A stretch of 64,000 bases of DNA. Source: Neelides folsomi (Eukaryota; Arthropoda; Collembola; Neelipleona; Neelidae). Both the position numbers and the translations under genes were made by a program. The notes under the pieces were generated by a model, which was not told the origin of the DNA, made no database searches, and saw only the letters and a list, made by a program, of their open reading frames with translations. Of this stretch, positions 13,301-28,300 are shown one piece after another. The stretch's first letter is position 1. Every line of letters begins with the position of its first letter. Where the stretch lies: contig JAQGBZ010000030.1 in the NCBI GenBank assembly GCA_034687125.1, positions 62,001 through 126,000 on the forward strand, read 5' to 3'.

Positions 13301-16300
13301 TATTTGCTTAATCAAATTATTTTAAAATATGACCTATTACACGCCCTTAATTAAATATACAAAAAACATGAACGCATTGGGAATAATAAATACATGATCA
13401 ATTATCAATTTCCTCCTTCCTCCTTCCCACACATTCCAACCATTTTTAAACTTGACTGTGTGCATATAGCTCATATAGGAAATGATGGACATGATGAATT
13501 CCTTTCTCATCAAGCGGCCGCTAAAAGGGAACGAAGAAGTGAACGGAACTCTATCCTACATTTAACTTGCATACATAGCCCACACCCTTCATATCAAATA
13601 TGAAGGTGCTGTAAAAATAATACAGCTATTCGCTCACAAGAAATTGTTACACACTTCCACTCCCTTCACTTGTGAATTGCCCACTCTACTTATTAAGGAT
13701 CCATAGATAGGATAAGAAAAGGTCTCCAGCCTTTTAATTTATAAACATGTCAAGAAGCATCTCAACTTTGAGGATTCTATTTAGAAAGAAAATGCCGATG
13801 CCGCCGATCTTGTCTTTATTGACAGACATTTCATTAAATGTTCATCATCGAAAGAGAAAGAAATGTTTTGACTAATCGATAATAGTAAAAAGGTATTATA
13901 AAAGCGTGGTTTCATTTGCTAAAATTTTTTTTTTGTATTATTAACTCTCCGCTTCCTTATTTTACTTTCCTTATTTATTTATTTATTTTTGCAAAAATTT
14001 TTGCAAAAATAAATAAACAAGGAAAGTAAAATATAGTTTAGCTAAAGGAAATTAAAAAAAATTGGTCCAATATTTAATTACTTTGTTGAATAAACGGAAA
14101 CTGTTATTTCGAAACAATCAAATTCTAAACAATTTTCCTACATAGGTTCTTGCCATCTCCGTTTCAACATAAGAGAATTGAGAATGTGAATGAATTTGGC
14201 TTCAAAGTTTATCAAACTTTAAACTTGATGGAGTCATTAACTTTTAAGACATGAATCAAAAGTAAGAGAAATCTATCAGCATATTCTCTTTATATAAAAT
14301 ACACTTCATCCCTTCGCTCCCAAGAATAATTCCCAGATAAGATATTGACTTACTGGTTGTCTTCCTCTTCCTTCTTTTTCGGCTGATAAGTCTTAACGAG
14401 TTTCCTGCAACAAAGAAAAAAGGAAATGAGCTGATTAAAATAATAATTCATTTATCCTCAACTCAACTAATAGAGCATGTGATTTAATAGGGAAGCAAAA
14501 GCACGCATAATTTCTGATTCAGTTCACCAAAGTTAAAAAATAAAAATTATGAATGTTTATTCAAAAATTGCACTGGTGGTCTTAAAGCTTGAATAATTCA
14601 TCAAGAAAAAGCTAATGTAAGCTCAAGTTGGTAAACCAATCTTAAGCATTAAACATAGCCAATAGCTTTTACACACACCCTTCACTCCATATTGAATTTA
14701 TAATATCTGTAGTTTAAAAAACAAGTAAAAGAAAATGTAAGTAAGCAAGCCTTCATAATGTTCATGAGGAAGCTGAAGAGTTTTTAAAAACGATCAACAC
14801 AACGTGTGTGTCTGTATCTGTGTAGGAGGTGAAGAATGAGACTCACATACTCTCATACATAATGTAAATTATGAATGTGCATTTACCACAGGCATGCATG
14901 CATTTTGCTCATTCACTCTCCTGTCGAACCTTTTTCTTCATCTTCAGTCAGACTCCCCACTTGAACAGAGAGAGGACGATGGAGAATCGTCGGCAGAGAT
15001 TTAAGGGAAGAATGAAGAAGGAGGCACAAACAAATAAATAAAAGTTCATGGTAATGAAAAGGAAGCGAAGCCACGTGGATCACCCGACGATTCATTCCTT
15101 TGAATCACAAATATTTATATCCGAGGGAATCTTGACATGCTTTCGGCAAGTCTACTTACTACCTGCACCCAAAACCCAATTGAATCAAGACCATCCATTT
15201 TATATAGCAATTTATCGGATATACATTGACTTTACTCTATACATTTACTTTGCTCTATGCATTGACTTTGTTCTATACATTTAAAACTTCTTCGTGCTAT
15301 ACTTTTTTACAATGTGTAGCGATTTTACAATAGGCCAAGCACAATGAAATGAAAAATTGAGGAACTCCACGCGGAGTTGCCCCGGTTAAGCTTCAAGATT
15401 CAAGGGGGGATAAAGAGATTAAATTATATGGTTTTACCTTATTTTCCCCGCATACTCCAGCTCGATGTTGGCTCGATCCCTCATGAAGTGACCATAGCGC
15501 TCCAGGAAGTCAATCCCCTTTTGAGTATGCTGGGACACATTCTCATATTGATCCTATAATTTAAAAAAAATAAATTATTAGCTTTTAATTTACTATTGAT
15601 TATTAGCGTTTAATTTATTATTAATTATTTTTTGACAAGTCCTCAGCAGATCAATTATAATAACTACTTGCAATAAATTATTTTTAAATGTCCATTATAC
15701 TCTTTTAAAGCCTCTTTGCAATTACTCTTTTAAAAATCCCTTTGCAATATTGCAATATTGCTATTTTAAATTCTGGCCATCGTGAAATGAAAAATAATTA
15801 ATGATTCATGAAATGTCTCGAGGAGCATGTAATATGATGCACAATTAGAAAATTCGTCGGCAGTTTCTCCTCTGATCTCTTTAACTCATGTGTGATAGTG
15901 TGCAATACCCTCAGCCCACCTTCTATTCAAATGTTAAGTAAGAAGGAGCGGAGAATTAAAGAATGAATGAATGGATCATAAAATATGAGTATGATGCCCC
16001 AGGCTCCCTACCTGTATAGATGAGATTCGACTAACCCGAAAAAGAAATTAAAAAATTGTGTGTGCCTCCTTAAACATGTACTCGAACATTCCATTAAGGG
16101 AAAATTCTTATAAAATTCTCCAACCTCCGACCACGTTCTCAATCTTCTATTATTAACGACCAATTACGGTACATTTATTCCACAAATCTATCCCTTTTCT
16201 TTCTTACATTCTATTCTAATTTTAATTTCTAGTTCACCCCCATACATTACCCTTTCCCACTTCCCTTTCCCATTCATTGGAAGTATTTATTGGGAAGCTC

Positions 16301-19300
16301 TTAGGGAAATTTCCATCTTGCTGTCTCTTTGAGCGAGAAAGAAATTCTAACCATTCAAAAAACCCTTTACATCAACAATAAGAAAGATATAAGAAAAGGG
16401 TGTCTGTATACAAACACCCTTCCATTGAGAGAGGAAAACATTTTTAAATCATTTATCTTTTCTTATGTGAATCTGTTGAATATTTACATTCCTTATTCCT
16501 TTCCTTATTCCTTTCCTTATGAACTTATAATACTTCAGAACCCACGAGTGAAACACCCATGTTCTATTTCAACGTCGTCTGGTTCCTATCAACCAAGACC
16601 AAATCTTCTCACTTAAAAAACCCTTACAATAATTTACATTCAGAAGAGTGAGAAATGACCTCATTAACCATCCCTTTAAAAACTTTTAATCTCATTAAAA
16701 CCTTCAATCCCTAACATGAAAAATTAAACAAAATCGATTCCTAATTAGTGGTTACAAAATTAACCAACATTATTTGACCAACCTTAAATAATCGCAATCC
16801 AATTATAGGCCAATCATCATTCCAAATAACATTATCGTTTGGACTAATTTAAATTTAAATATATTAAACGATTAAGAAACCAACACTTGAATATTACAAT
16901 ATTACACTCTGAAAACATTAAATCGTCAAAGTAAGTAACTCGAGAGCTGAAAGAGCTTTAAGGAGCTCAATTTCATAAACGACGTGAAAACCAAGGAGAG
17001 AAAGACTATACAGTTTTTCCTCCATACTTGATGGGCAAATCGAAACCGCAGCATATTTTAAAAATAACAATGGCTCATATAACTGAATTGTATAATATCC
17101 ACAATGCTACATAGAAATGTTATGTAGGTCTCGTGGAGATAATTCTGATTCAACTCGGCTTGTAAGGAGTTTACATTCTCTTCTTCCATGCTCCCTCCAA
17201 ACCTCCCACACACCAGATTGGAAAATATGGAAATCTTACATTGCGAAACAGACTTTCGATGAAGCGCTGTTTATTTTTATGGATATGCAGAGACGGATCA
17301 CACGCCAAGCATGCAATGAGTCAAAACTTCCGAAGAGCAAACTTCTCAATAACATTCATTTAAAAGTGAAGAGAACATACGACATACATTTAAGAGAAGT
17401 TCTTAAATAAAGGGAGAAGAATGACCAGACCCCTAAATGAAGAACAAATAAACAAAGGGATTCATTCTCACACAAATAGGAATACAATCCTTTTCATTTC
17501 CTTCATCGTCCCTACAGTCTTCCATCATTGATTTTGATAACCATTATACTGATGGATGGAAATAATGAGATAGAATTGCACGGATAAAAAGAGACCAATA
17601 GTGACATTAGATTTGGAGGAATGATTCAATATACATTTTTGGTCAGGCGATTAGAGGAACTTGACCAATGGTAAAATAATAAAAGTAAACTTTTTGCACA
17701 CGGAGCATACGAGCTGTGCAAATTGTTGGAGAAGCATCAAGGAATAATGGAAAATAGGCATTCATTTTATTGGGGGAAGTTCGTCCGCAATCCTCCGCTC
17801 CTTTTAAAGATTCCCATAAGAAAGAGACAATGGGATAAGTAAGTAGGCAGCAAAGGAACCATTAGCCATGTTAATACACCATGAAGCAATTCTATTCACT
17901 AGGTTTACATTCAAAGACGACTCATATAAAATGTATAATACATGTGTAAACTATTTCTCCCATCCTCCATTTTTTTCAAGCACAAGAATCACAAGCTGAT
18001 GACATAAATTAAAATCAATATCAACTTCAATCAATAAAGGAGTTTAAAATAGATATAGTCAATATACGAATATATTATTCCCGTTTACGGCAAACCAAAC
18101 ATGAGCAATTGTCAATTTCAAGTAATTGAATTCCGAACGCTAAATAATTTAATGGGACATTAAAATGATTTAAAAATTAGATTTATATCTGTCGTAAAAT
18201 GAAGCGTCTGTACATGTGGCAGTCAGATAACCTTTATCGTGAATTAAAGAAAAGGCGTCAACTCGTTTCACGGATACAATGTGAAGGGCGAGAACACCAA
18301 TTATTTTTAAATGCTTAAAACTTCAGAGCTTTGCACTGACACGAACACATTTTTTCTCTTTTGACAATAAATATTTTACAACGGATTTGCATCTCCACAA
18401 ACTTGTACAAAAGAGAGTTCGTGCAAATATTCCCCAAAGTCAACGGAAAAAATAGGGATAAAATCATGAGGATCAAATAACATAATATCCCCTCCTTATT
18501 CTTATTTGGTCGTCAGAAAAAAAGTTCCAAGAGGTCAAGAGAAGATAAATAAAAGTAAGTTGTGAAAATAAGAATAGGATGGCGAAATGAAATCCTTTTA
18601 TGGCTTGTGTGATTGTTATATGACAAAACTATCATGTCGTATATCAACCCATTACAACACACACATAGAGAACTTGATGGTTTTAAAGGCAAATAATCTA
18701 TCCGCCAAATTTGGCATTTGACAATTATTTAGAAAAATAGAAATTACTTTATAACTTAACATGCACAGGATGAAAAATGTCTTAATTAAAATCTCATGTT
18801 TGTGACAAATTCTCGAAAAGTGTCAAGTTCTTTACCATTTACCATTATTCAAAGCATAGAAAAATAATGACTAAAAAATAATTTCATTTTCACATTAACC
18901 ATACCATGATTATTAAATTAGCTACATACTTTACATACAAATATTGAATGTCATATTTCTTTTAGCAAAAAATGAAAGATATGATCTTGGGACAAAAGAA
19001 TTCCAATTTATTCGTAAAAAGAAAGTATCAAAGAATACGATTTGGATTAAAATTTCAATAATCATTGTTCACGTGAGATTCATGTTTTGATATATCAGTA
19101 ATTTAATTCAATAGAATGAAATTGATACTTTCAAATCTCTTTAATAATGAAAAAGAAACTATCTACCTCCATTTAATAAAATGGTTAGCCATCTTTAAAT
19201 CTAATCATTCAATTTATCTTTCAATTCAGCTATAATATTTATTATGGAATGGATATTAAATTTTATATATTTAATAAGGCCAAGCTCGATGTTTTTCTTT

Positions 19301-22300
19301 ATAACAATGTATAAAGTAAATAAAGTGGAAATAAATAATTGGACGAATATTGAACAATAAACCAATAAACATTAAACCAATAAACATTAAGCCAAAAAAT
19401 CAATTGAAAATAATTGATACCCAATTTCACTTGTAGTACATAATTGTAGACCAGTCTTGGGGTGAATAATAATAATTAAAAAAAACAATATTGGTACCGA
19501 TGCAAACAACCTCTTAATAGGTATAAACTGATAATGAAATACTAAACATGAAATTAAATATTGTTTGCATTTGATCAGTATTGTTAAATTTCTAACCAAA
19601 TTAAATTACGTGAAAATCCACACAATTACTTATTGTTCTTATCTTTCAATTTCTTCAATCTACAGATAACAAGATTAAAAATCAGTAGCCAAAATTCCTC
19701 TTATCTATTAACTATCACAGATACTTACATACCTCGACCATAAACATAATTAAGCAATAGGGAGCCCTAATAAGATAAAAAAACTAATGAAATAATGGAA
19801 TCCATGATAGAGAATTAAAATCCTCACATGCTCATTTTATACCATTAAGCTTCGAAAGCAATCCGAAATAATCAAATAATACATAATAAAAAACAAAAAA
19901 GTAAGATCTAGTGGCTGATAATAAAGAAAGAATTAGTCAATTCTTATTAGCTCCCAATGTATTAAATTCTTAAGATGAGAACAGGTTGTAAGAGAGAAAT
20001 TTGAGAATTCGTCCTCTTGGACGTTCAACGCATACAAACAGAAAAGTTCCCATATAAGTCACATGGTGGACCAAATGGCCAAATCCTCTCTCGCACAGGT
20101 GAATTTAATAATAATATTCATTTTGCAAAAAAGATGAGGATGTTGAGAATGAGCCTTGGCTATAAGCTCGCGATTAGCGGTAAATCAGCCTTGAAAGGTG
20201 TGTCAATTGGTTAACTCTCTTTCTCTATACCTCCACCAGTCACCTGAGTGAACTCAACCTGATACTCAAACTTGTTCTCATCACTTGTCTTCCAGTTACG
20301 TTGTTCCCTGTGTCTCAACGACCGACCTTCTCCTCCTCCTACTATGCACATTCCCATCTAACATTACACCAGAAGAGGTTTCCTCACAATTAGAGGAAAT
20401 AACCTACAACTACTCTCTCACCAATTCACCACAATTTCTGTATAAAACACACTTTAATTCATTATGATCATATGGGAGAGAACAAGAAGTCGCCGACGAA
20501 GCCGACCATCATACACACATTACAAATCATGAACCAAACGCATGAAAATCCTTTCAAATTGTTCCTATCAAACTATCAACTATCATGTATCGTACTATGT
20601 ATACCTAATCGATAACAAATTCATATATGTATTAAAACAAATTAATGTTTTATCGTTTAACAAACAAATTAAAGTTCGTCCAGTATCACGTAATTCCAGT
20701 TATTGAAGCTTTTATGGCGGAAAGTAAATGAAGCTTAAATGATAGATACCAAAATTATCAGTTTGTCTTATTATGTCAGCTCATAGAATTTCAAACACAA
20801 ATCTAACTAGGGTTAAATCGTCATAAAAAGGGTGGTCTAACATTTTTTAGTGATGAATAACTAAAGTAAAAGGATGATAAATCGATTCAAAAAAGGTATA
20901 TTAATAAACATGGGCAATTCTTAAGTTATCATTTTAAATTATATTTAATTTTGAACTTTCACACCTTTTAAGAATCAGAACCAGAGCTATACAAAATGTA
21001 ATAAAATTATGTATTATTAACCATTTAACTTAACTTAAGAAAAGCAGAAAAGGAAAATCTTTAATGATATGAATTTTCCAATATAATGAAAATAGAAAAC
21101 CGAAAACTCATAAATTATCTGATTTAAGTTGACAATGTCCCTGAAGTAGGTGCTCATCCAAAATCCTCAAATCTTACAAGAAAGCCCCGAGTCCTCATTA
21201 GAAGACAAAAGAATAAAAGAAGTTTTTATCAAGAAGGTGTTTCACTCTACTCCATTTTACACGGTTGAATGAGTGAGTAGGAGGAAGAAATTAACTATTC
21301 GCCCTGCTTACACAAATACAAATATATTATTTACACCCCTTTTAAATTCTCTCTCTATGTAGTCAGCAGTCAGTGAGGACCATAATAAAGAAACTTAAAG
21401 AAAGGTGTATATGCATAAATGTAAATAAGTGACTCAAATTGAACTTGAGTCCAGGAAGAGGAGTTCCTTGGGAAAGAATGAACCTGATGAGGATGATTCA
21501 GTCAAAAATCCTCCTCCTTTCAACCTCATAGTTCCTCCATTCAACTCGCCTAACACCGGAATTTTTTGAACCTGTTCTTTGTAATACAAGAACCAAAAAG
21601 ACTTTCCACATATTACCTCCTCCACATATTGAAACATGGCTATAGAGATTCTTGATGAAAAGACCACAAGAAGAGAACCGTCAAACCCTAGGCGTCAATA
21701 TCCACACACACAGACAGACACAAGTTATGTATCTTATACAAAAAATGTATGGAACGTGTGTGTGTGTGTGTGTGTGTGTGGAATTTATTCTTCCTTGTCA
21801 AAAGCTCATCATCCTTCTCAAAATCTGAGAGAGCGGTCGCAGGTAGTCAGGTGAAGTAATAACTTAAGGGATTTAAACTATTACAAACATGAGTAGTGAA
21901 GTGATCTTGACTACCCGAACCATCATACTTTGATCTTGATTCGTAAATCATGAATCCACCCCGCAGTCTGCCGTCTTCAACTCTCTCACGTTCATCCCAA
22001 CCTCCCAACCATATTAATTCACCAAATCCTCACATTTTTAATTAAGGCTGTTCAAGGGTGAGATGAGCGTTTCTCCCCATCGTCGTCTCAACACCATTAA
22101 GAGGTTCATTCAAGCCTTCTTATCTCATCGTTTGAATTTCCTTTAATGCATCCATTCAGAGAAACAACACAAATTTATGACTTTCTAAATCCTTACAATT
22201 TCTCTATTCAAAATTGGGCGGATCTGAGAGAAAACAAATAAGAGGTAAATTTGGGAGAAGTTAAGACGTAAATTGGAAGAGTTAAAATTAATGCTTGCGG

Positions 22301-25300
22301 TAATGCGGTCCTCAATCTTGACAACAGTAATTATTGTTCATTAGTTCCGTCTAACTATATATTTTTAAAATTCAAACACCCGCATGCTCTCACACATCTT
22401 TGAATTATGAATATCACGAACGTGATTTTCCTTCTCTATTTCTACCATTTAAATAGATGCTTATACTCAATTAGTATGCTACACCTAATCTCTTAATCAG
22501 CCCAGTTAACTTCTTTAAAAATTTTCATCAAAATACCAATAACATCAAAATTCTATTTCGTCTTGAAAAAAATTCTATTTAAATTGAAGCTTATTATCTA
22601 AATTAAACAAAATAGAATTATTAAATAGAATTAAACTTAACCAAATTAAAACGGGAAAATAACAAAAAATAATTATCTAACCTTTTCAAGGAAGGAAGTC
22701 AATGCAATTTAAAATTAAAATAGAAGGAAATAAAAATAATTTTCCTTCTTAAATTTCAAAGAATGAGGAAAAGTTAGCCAAAAGTTGAATCTACACAGAA
22801 ACCATTTCTGAAAAAAAACACGTCGTGAAGGGAAAAGAATGATGTGAGTCCATTGAGAGAAGATGAAAGAATTTCTCTCAACATTTCTGTGGCTTGCCAT
22901 GCATAAGTCTTTTGAAGCGCCTTCACCATTTGGTTCCAATAATCTAAATGCTCCTTTATTATCTCTCCCTCGTACCATTTTCAATTCCCCGTTCAAATGA
23001 GTGACTAAGGAATGTGTAAATGACTCTCGCTGAGCACTATTAGCCCTATACTATATTATATACACTTCCCAACTAGTAAGCGACAAAGAGGTTCAAAAAA
23101 GGAAAGATAACGACTTGGTTGCGTCTCTAATATTAAAACCTAAAGGTGAGATTCAGAGTAGATCCGCACGAGAAAACATCAACAGAATTCGCATTTCGTG
23201 CTTCTTTCCCTCATTGAAACTCCGAGACCTCCATTATGCACAAAAAGAGAATATGATCGTAAAATGAGACCGAGCTCAATATAACTTCCAAGTACCAAAA
23301 AAACTTGCCAAATATTCCAATCACTAAAATATTCTTTCGACTCAGCTTTTAAAATTTTTGCCAACGCCCAAATCCTCAAAGTTTATAGAGCCCTTCATTC
23401 CTTCCATAAATTGTTTCCGCATCCTATCTGTATTTATCGATGCAGGTAGAACCTTTGGATAATATTTAACAAAATATAAATCTAACTATTATTTAATTGA
23501 CAATAATTTAAAATTCTAAGAATATGAAAAACACCAAATCTCAGATGTCATTTAACAACAAATCTTTCAACCCATAAGATCACAAATCTTTCCAGGCGAG
23601 CTTAAGAGACCGTTAAACGTCTTTCTCCCATTGAGAATTGAAACATTTGGATTTTGCACGTTTGAGAATTCAAAGTCTGTTGAGTGTGCCGCCGTTGATG
23701 AGAAAAGATTGAGGGCGAGGAGTTGAGGGAGTTTAAAAAAGAAAGATTCAAAGACGCCACTACTCGACCAAAACAAGGCGGACTTAATTCTAAGAAAATT
23801 ATACTTTTTCTCGAGTTAATTTTCATCCCTTGGAGTCATTCATCCTCACGACTTCATAATGGGCTCTGAAGCGCTTTGAACTATTTACTCTCTCTTTCCA
23901 AAGACCCATTGTGAGGGAATAGAGAACTCCTTTGAAGCAATAATAATAACAATGTTGAGTTTGGAGTGTCGAGAAATAGGCTCCTCACGTTCCCTATCTT
24001 TACGGCAGAGACCATTACTAATTATTCAATTCTCAACTTCACTTCCACTTCAAACCTCTCCGTTTTCAATGCACACAGTGCACTGTGATCTGTGAGTTGT
24101 GAAGAGAAAAGCCCATGTGGATGCATACAGTATACCCAAACAATTCCTCATTTCCCTCCTTCCTTCAACGAGGACCACGATGAGGCAAATGAACCAACTT
24201 GGATGTCACTCTTCACATTGACAATCCAAAGGCCCACGTGGTTATTTTCAATCTTTGGCAATGGCATTGTTCATTCCTCTCTCTCTCATTCACAAGTATC
24301 AATAATGTGAAACTTTCCAAATCCTTCATCTCTGCTCTTCTGCTCATCTGGAGCCTATAAAGACTCTGTTGCAAAAACTCATACTCTAACTGTAGACAGT
24401 GTAGAATATGTATAATATGAAAACTTAATGGGCTTAAAAGGGAAGAGTTAACGAGAGATAAGCCAGGCTCAATGAGCGAGGCAATTTTAGCCAATTGTCA
24501 TTATGACTTATGATTCTTATGAAGCAATCTGCTGCTGCTTGAAGCAGTTTTCAATGATTCAATCAAAATATAATTGTTAACACTTCAAATTAATACATCA
24601 TATTTTTGGCGTGTCTTGTGATGTCTATCCACAATAATAGAAAGAATGGGCCTTTTAAGATTAAGAGGCCATTATTTATACAATTCATTTTACATTGCCC
24701 AATTTGATAATTCGGGGATTATTATTAAATGTAAAAAAATATTTTAAAACTATAAGAAGTGAATGGATAAAACTTACGGTTACATCCAATGGTAGATTGA
24801 TAGTTGATTGAGGGATCAAATTATTATTTATAAAGGCAGCCATTATTAAACTGGTGTCTTTCAACATCAAACGTTCAATTTAAAATTTCTTTCCTTTTAT
24901 TAAGCCCCACTTGACAGGTCGTAATGGGAAGTCGAAACTTAAACTTTCCCTTACTCAACAACGTCTCCAATTTTAGGATAAAAAGATAAAACCAAATCTT
25001 CCTGAGTTGTAAAATTCTCCGGAAACCTATTTGCATCGCCTTAACTGAAACACTCTTTAACAAATGAACAAACTAGACCACGTAAGATACAATTATGTTC
25101 CTTAAATACATAAAATTAAAATTTATGAATTTCATGTCCATATTTGGTAATTCAACCATAATATGCTACAATATGTACTTATCTTGCCACTAGTATTTGT
25201 GCATTCTACGCTTTAAGCTTATAATTTAACTCTTTTTGAGGTTTGTATTTTTAACAAAAACTCTTTTCCCCGTGAATCTCAAATTTCGCTTCCATACAGA

Positions 25301-28300
25301 GATACCAAAACCCTTTCATATCTGAGGAGGAAAAATTAAGTATGAGAAAATTAATATATACTTGAGCATAATATGCATATAGTGCCATATAGGATACATA
25401 TCAGTTGTTAAATTTGATATATTTATATTCGAGATATTTCTTATGCACAATTACGCTTTTATTTATCTCTTTACTGAAATTGGAAAGGTAGAGGAAGGAA
25501 GTCGAGAGTGGGAAAGGTACGGCACTTGGTACAACTAGAATGACAATAAAATAATTTCAATGGATGGAAGGTTTGGCCGAGGGAGGTAAAAGAGTGGAAA
25601 TGCAAATTCCCAAACCCACATCCTTTTACTTAACTGTTCCCTTCATATTCGCATGCAAATATATCTTACGTGCAAAATCTACACTCCTGGTAGATTACCC
25701 TTATAACATTACAATCTTGTACTTACATACATTCAAATTCCTTATTCGTGCTCAGTTCAAAGGTACAGGAGAGAGAGACAGAACACATGAAATTAATGTG
25801 AAAGAAAAGAGTTCTCTAACTGAGTGAGCAAAAGTTCTTGATCCACGACAGATAAATAAAAGAGAGATATGAACGATAGGCCTTTTTAAAATTCGTAGAA
25901 TTTCTAAAGTATAAATAATATTGAGAGATTTAGGCGAACCACCTGTCTCCTTTTCCATTCATTACATTCAATCTCCGTTGTTTCTCCTATTCAGGGCAAG
26001 ACAATGTCACAATGATCTTTTCTATCGATTCTCCCTTTCGTCTCTATTTGTTTTAGTTTCAAAAGGGAGGGAGCTCGTGGACCCGAATGAAGAATCTTTG
26101 AGAGAAGGAGAGGGGAGTGAAATGACATTGTAAACCATAGGGCCATTACACTCTTGCTCTTGTAAATAAGTTAGACTGTTAGAGAATGGGAAAAATGGAG
26201 AAGGGCGGCTGGAAGCCCCAAGAAAAGAAAAATGATCAATCGATTTGATTGCACACGGTGAGTGTATATGTGTGAGTCAAGCCTATTAGGTCCGTCCCCG
26301 TGAGTCATCGGCTCCTCCACCCTATGCTCTTAACCTTCTCTGTCTCTCTATCTACATCTATCTTAATCTACTAGAGAGAGTTAAAGGGAGAGGTGGTGGT
26401 GGTAATGTAATAGTGGTAAAGTTCCCTCTCCTGATGCAGCCGTTTTTTAAAAGCTAGATTCAACTCCCTTCAAATACAAAAACCATGATTACAAATTACG
26501 AAGATGACCATGAGGAGAACCCCTAACTTGGCACACACTTAGGAAACTTATAGGGTTGGACTCCAGGGTGGGTTCTTTCACTCTCCTCAACTCTATTCTG
26601 GTTACCCGAGGCTGATGAAAAGAGAGCCCTCGTCGTCATTATCATCATTCCTTAAATCCCTCCTACTGCCTTTCCACCTTTCTCGGCCCACTACATACAA
26701 TATTTAATACCACCAGAAAAAACTTGTTTTTTTTCTATACTTCGAGTAGTAAAACTCCCCTATTACTTATGACCATTTCACCTCGTCAAAACCCTAGCTT
26801 GTAATAATCTCTTTCCTAATTTAATTCGAAAGGAATTCAAGATCAATTTTAAAACCCAAGCTCCTTATCACATCCCACACTTTATTGACTCTGACGTTCC
26901 TCCATATGTCTTCCATGCTTAATATTACAAAAAACCCTCCTAGACTTTTATTCGAACCATCAAACATTCTTTGAACCGAATCACAGGCATTTTACATAAT
27001 TAACATTCTTTGGCGCCTTTACTTAAAAACTTGAAAAATGAAGCTAAGGGACTGATGAAAAGAATCTGCGAGTGATCCTCCTCCCCAGTCCTCGTACTTT
27101 CAAACAATGGAACTCAATTAAGGGGGAAAGGAGAGAAAACGCCATAATCGTGAACGGCTTATTCCATCTCCTAAATGATTATTATGAACGATAATCGTTA
27201 GTTTAGTGAGTAAGCGCCGTAAGCTGTCGTTAGAAAAATCTCAAAGGGAATTCATTCAATAGAGAGCCATTTAAAAAAAGCTTCAAAAATCAACCTCCAC
27301 ACATTTCATCTATGTAATATGTATCTCGCGAGACTAACTTCTCGGAGTCAATTAGATAATGAGGGATTTGAGCAAGGCGGAAGGGATAAGTTTGAATGAA
27401 CATCTTGACAATATCCGCCCTCGCTTATAATTCAAGGCTTGAAAAATCTCTCGTCAGTCTCCTCTTTCAAACTTCTTTGAGTTTCAGCATCTATCTGTAT
27501 ACGAAGGAATTCCTTCATCCACCGAACCAAAGAACCCCCAAGTCACACAAAGAAGCACACTGATTGTAAGTAAGCACCAATGTCCCTATATATAAAATAC
27601 AAAATTCATCTTTCTGCATAGGAAGTTCCTCTAGTTTTCCAAGTATAACCTTTATGCGGTTACCTCAACTTCTTTCTTAATGGCTAAAAACATCCCCACA
27701 TGTCCCTCCATACAACGCATACATTTCGACCGAGGGTTGAATTTCCGATGAGAAAAAGGGGGAAAAGTTGGGAACCCATTCTGCATATATATCTTATACT
27801 TATTTTACATGTTTCACTTCACTTCCAGTAGAGTTAGAAAACTATCACTACAATCAGAAGATGCTCTTTTCCCCTTTCAACACTTAAAACTCGCCCTTTC
27901 CACCTTTCTTGACTCGTTGATCTCAAGACTCTCAAGGTATTTTTTCCCTATATCAATCTCACTCCATTGAACTCAAACACTCAAAGTGGAAATAATCTTA
28001 TTACATCTTGTAAAGCTATTGAAGGAGTAAAGCAGCCTGAAGTAATATAGATAAATGAATGAAACCAAGATGGGTCTCAATTTCCCAATGGGAGTAAATG
28101 AGGATGAGAGGAAAAGATAAAGTTGAGGGGAAAATGTTCATTACTGTGTTTTTGACTGTCGTCTTCTCCTCACATTTCCTCCATTTTTTGTCTTGTCACC
28201 TTCTAAGAAGTCGAAGACATCTTATAAAAACTCATCGAGCATAACTGTCCCAACCCCCTTAATCCATCTTCCTAAATATTATTTTTTTCATCCACTTTTG

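Noticed and set aside
15223-15276. Tandem repeat array considered as a CRISPR array
   Set aside because: It has three adjoining 18-bp units with no spacers in an animal intron, so it is a minisatellite.
16329-26133. Scattered 60-97 codon open frames in Cip4 intron 1
   Set aside because: They are short, low in complexity, lack recognisable domains and have no compatible neighbouring exons. They are expected by chance in DNA of this length.
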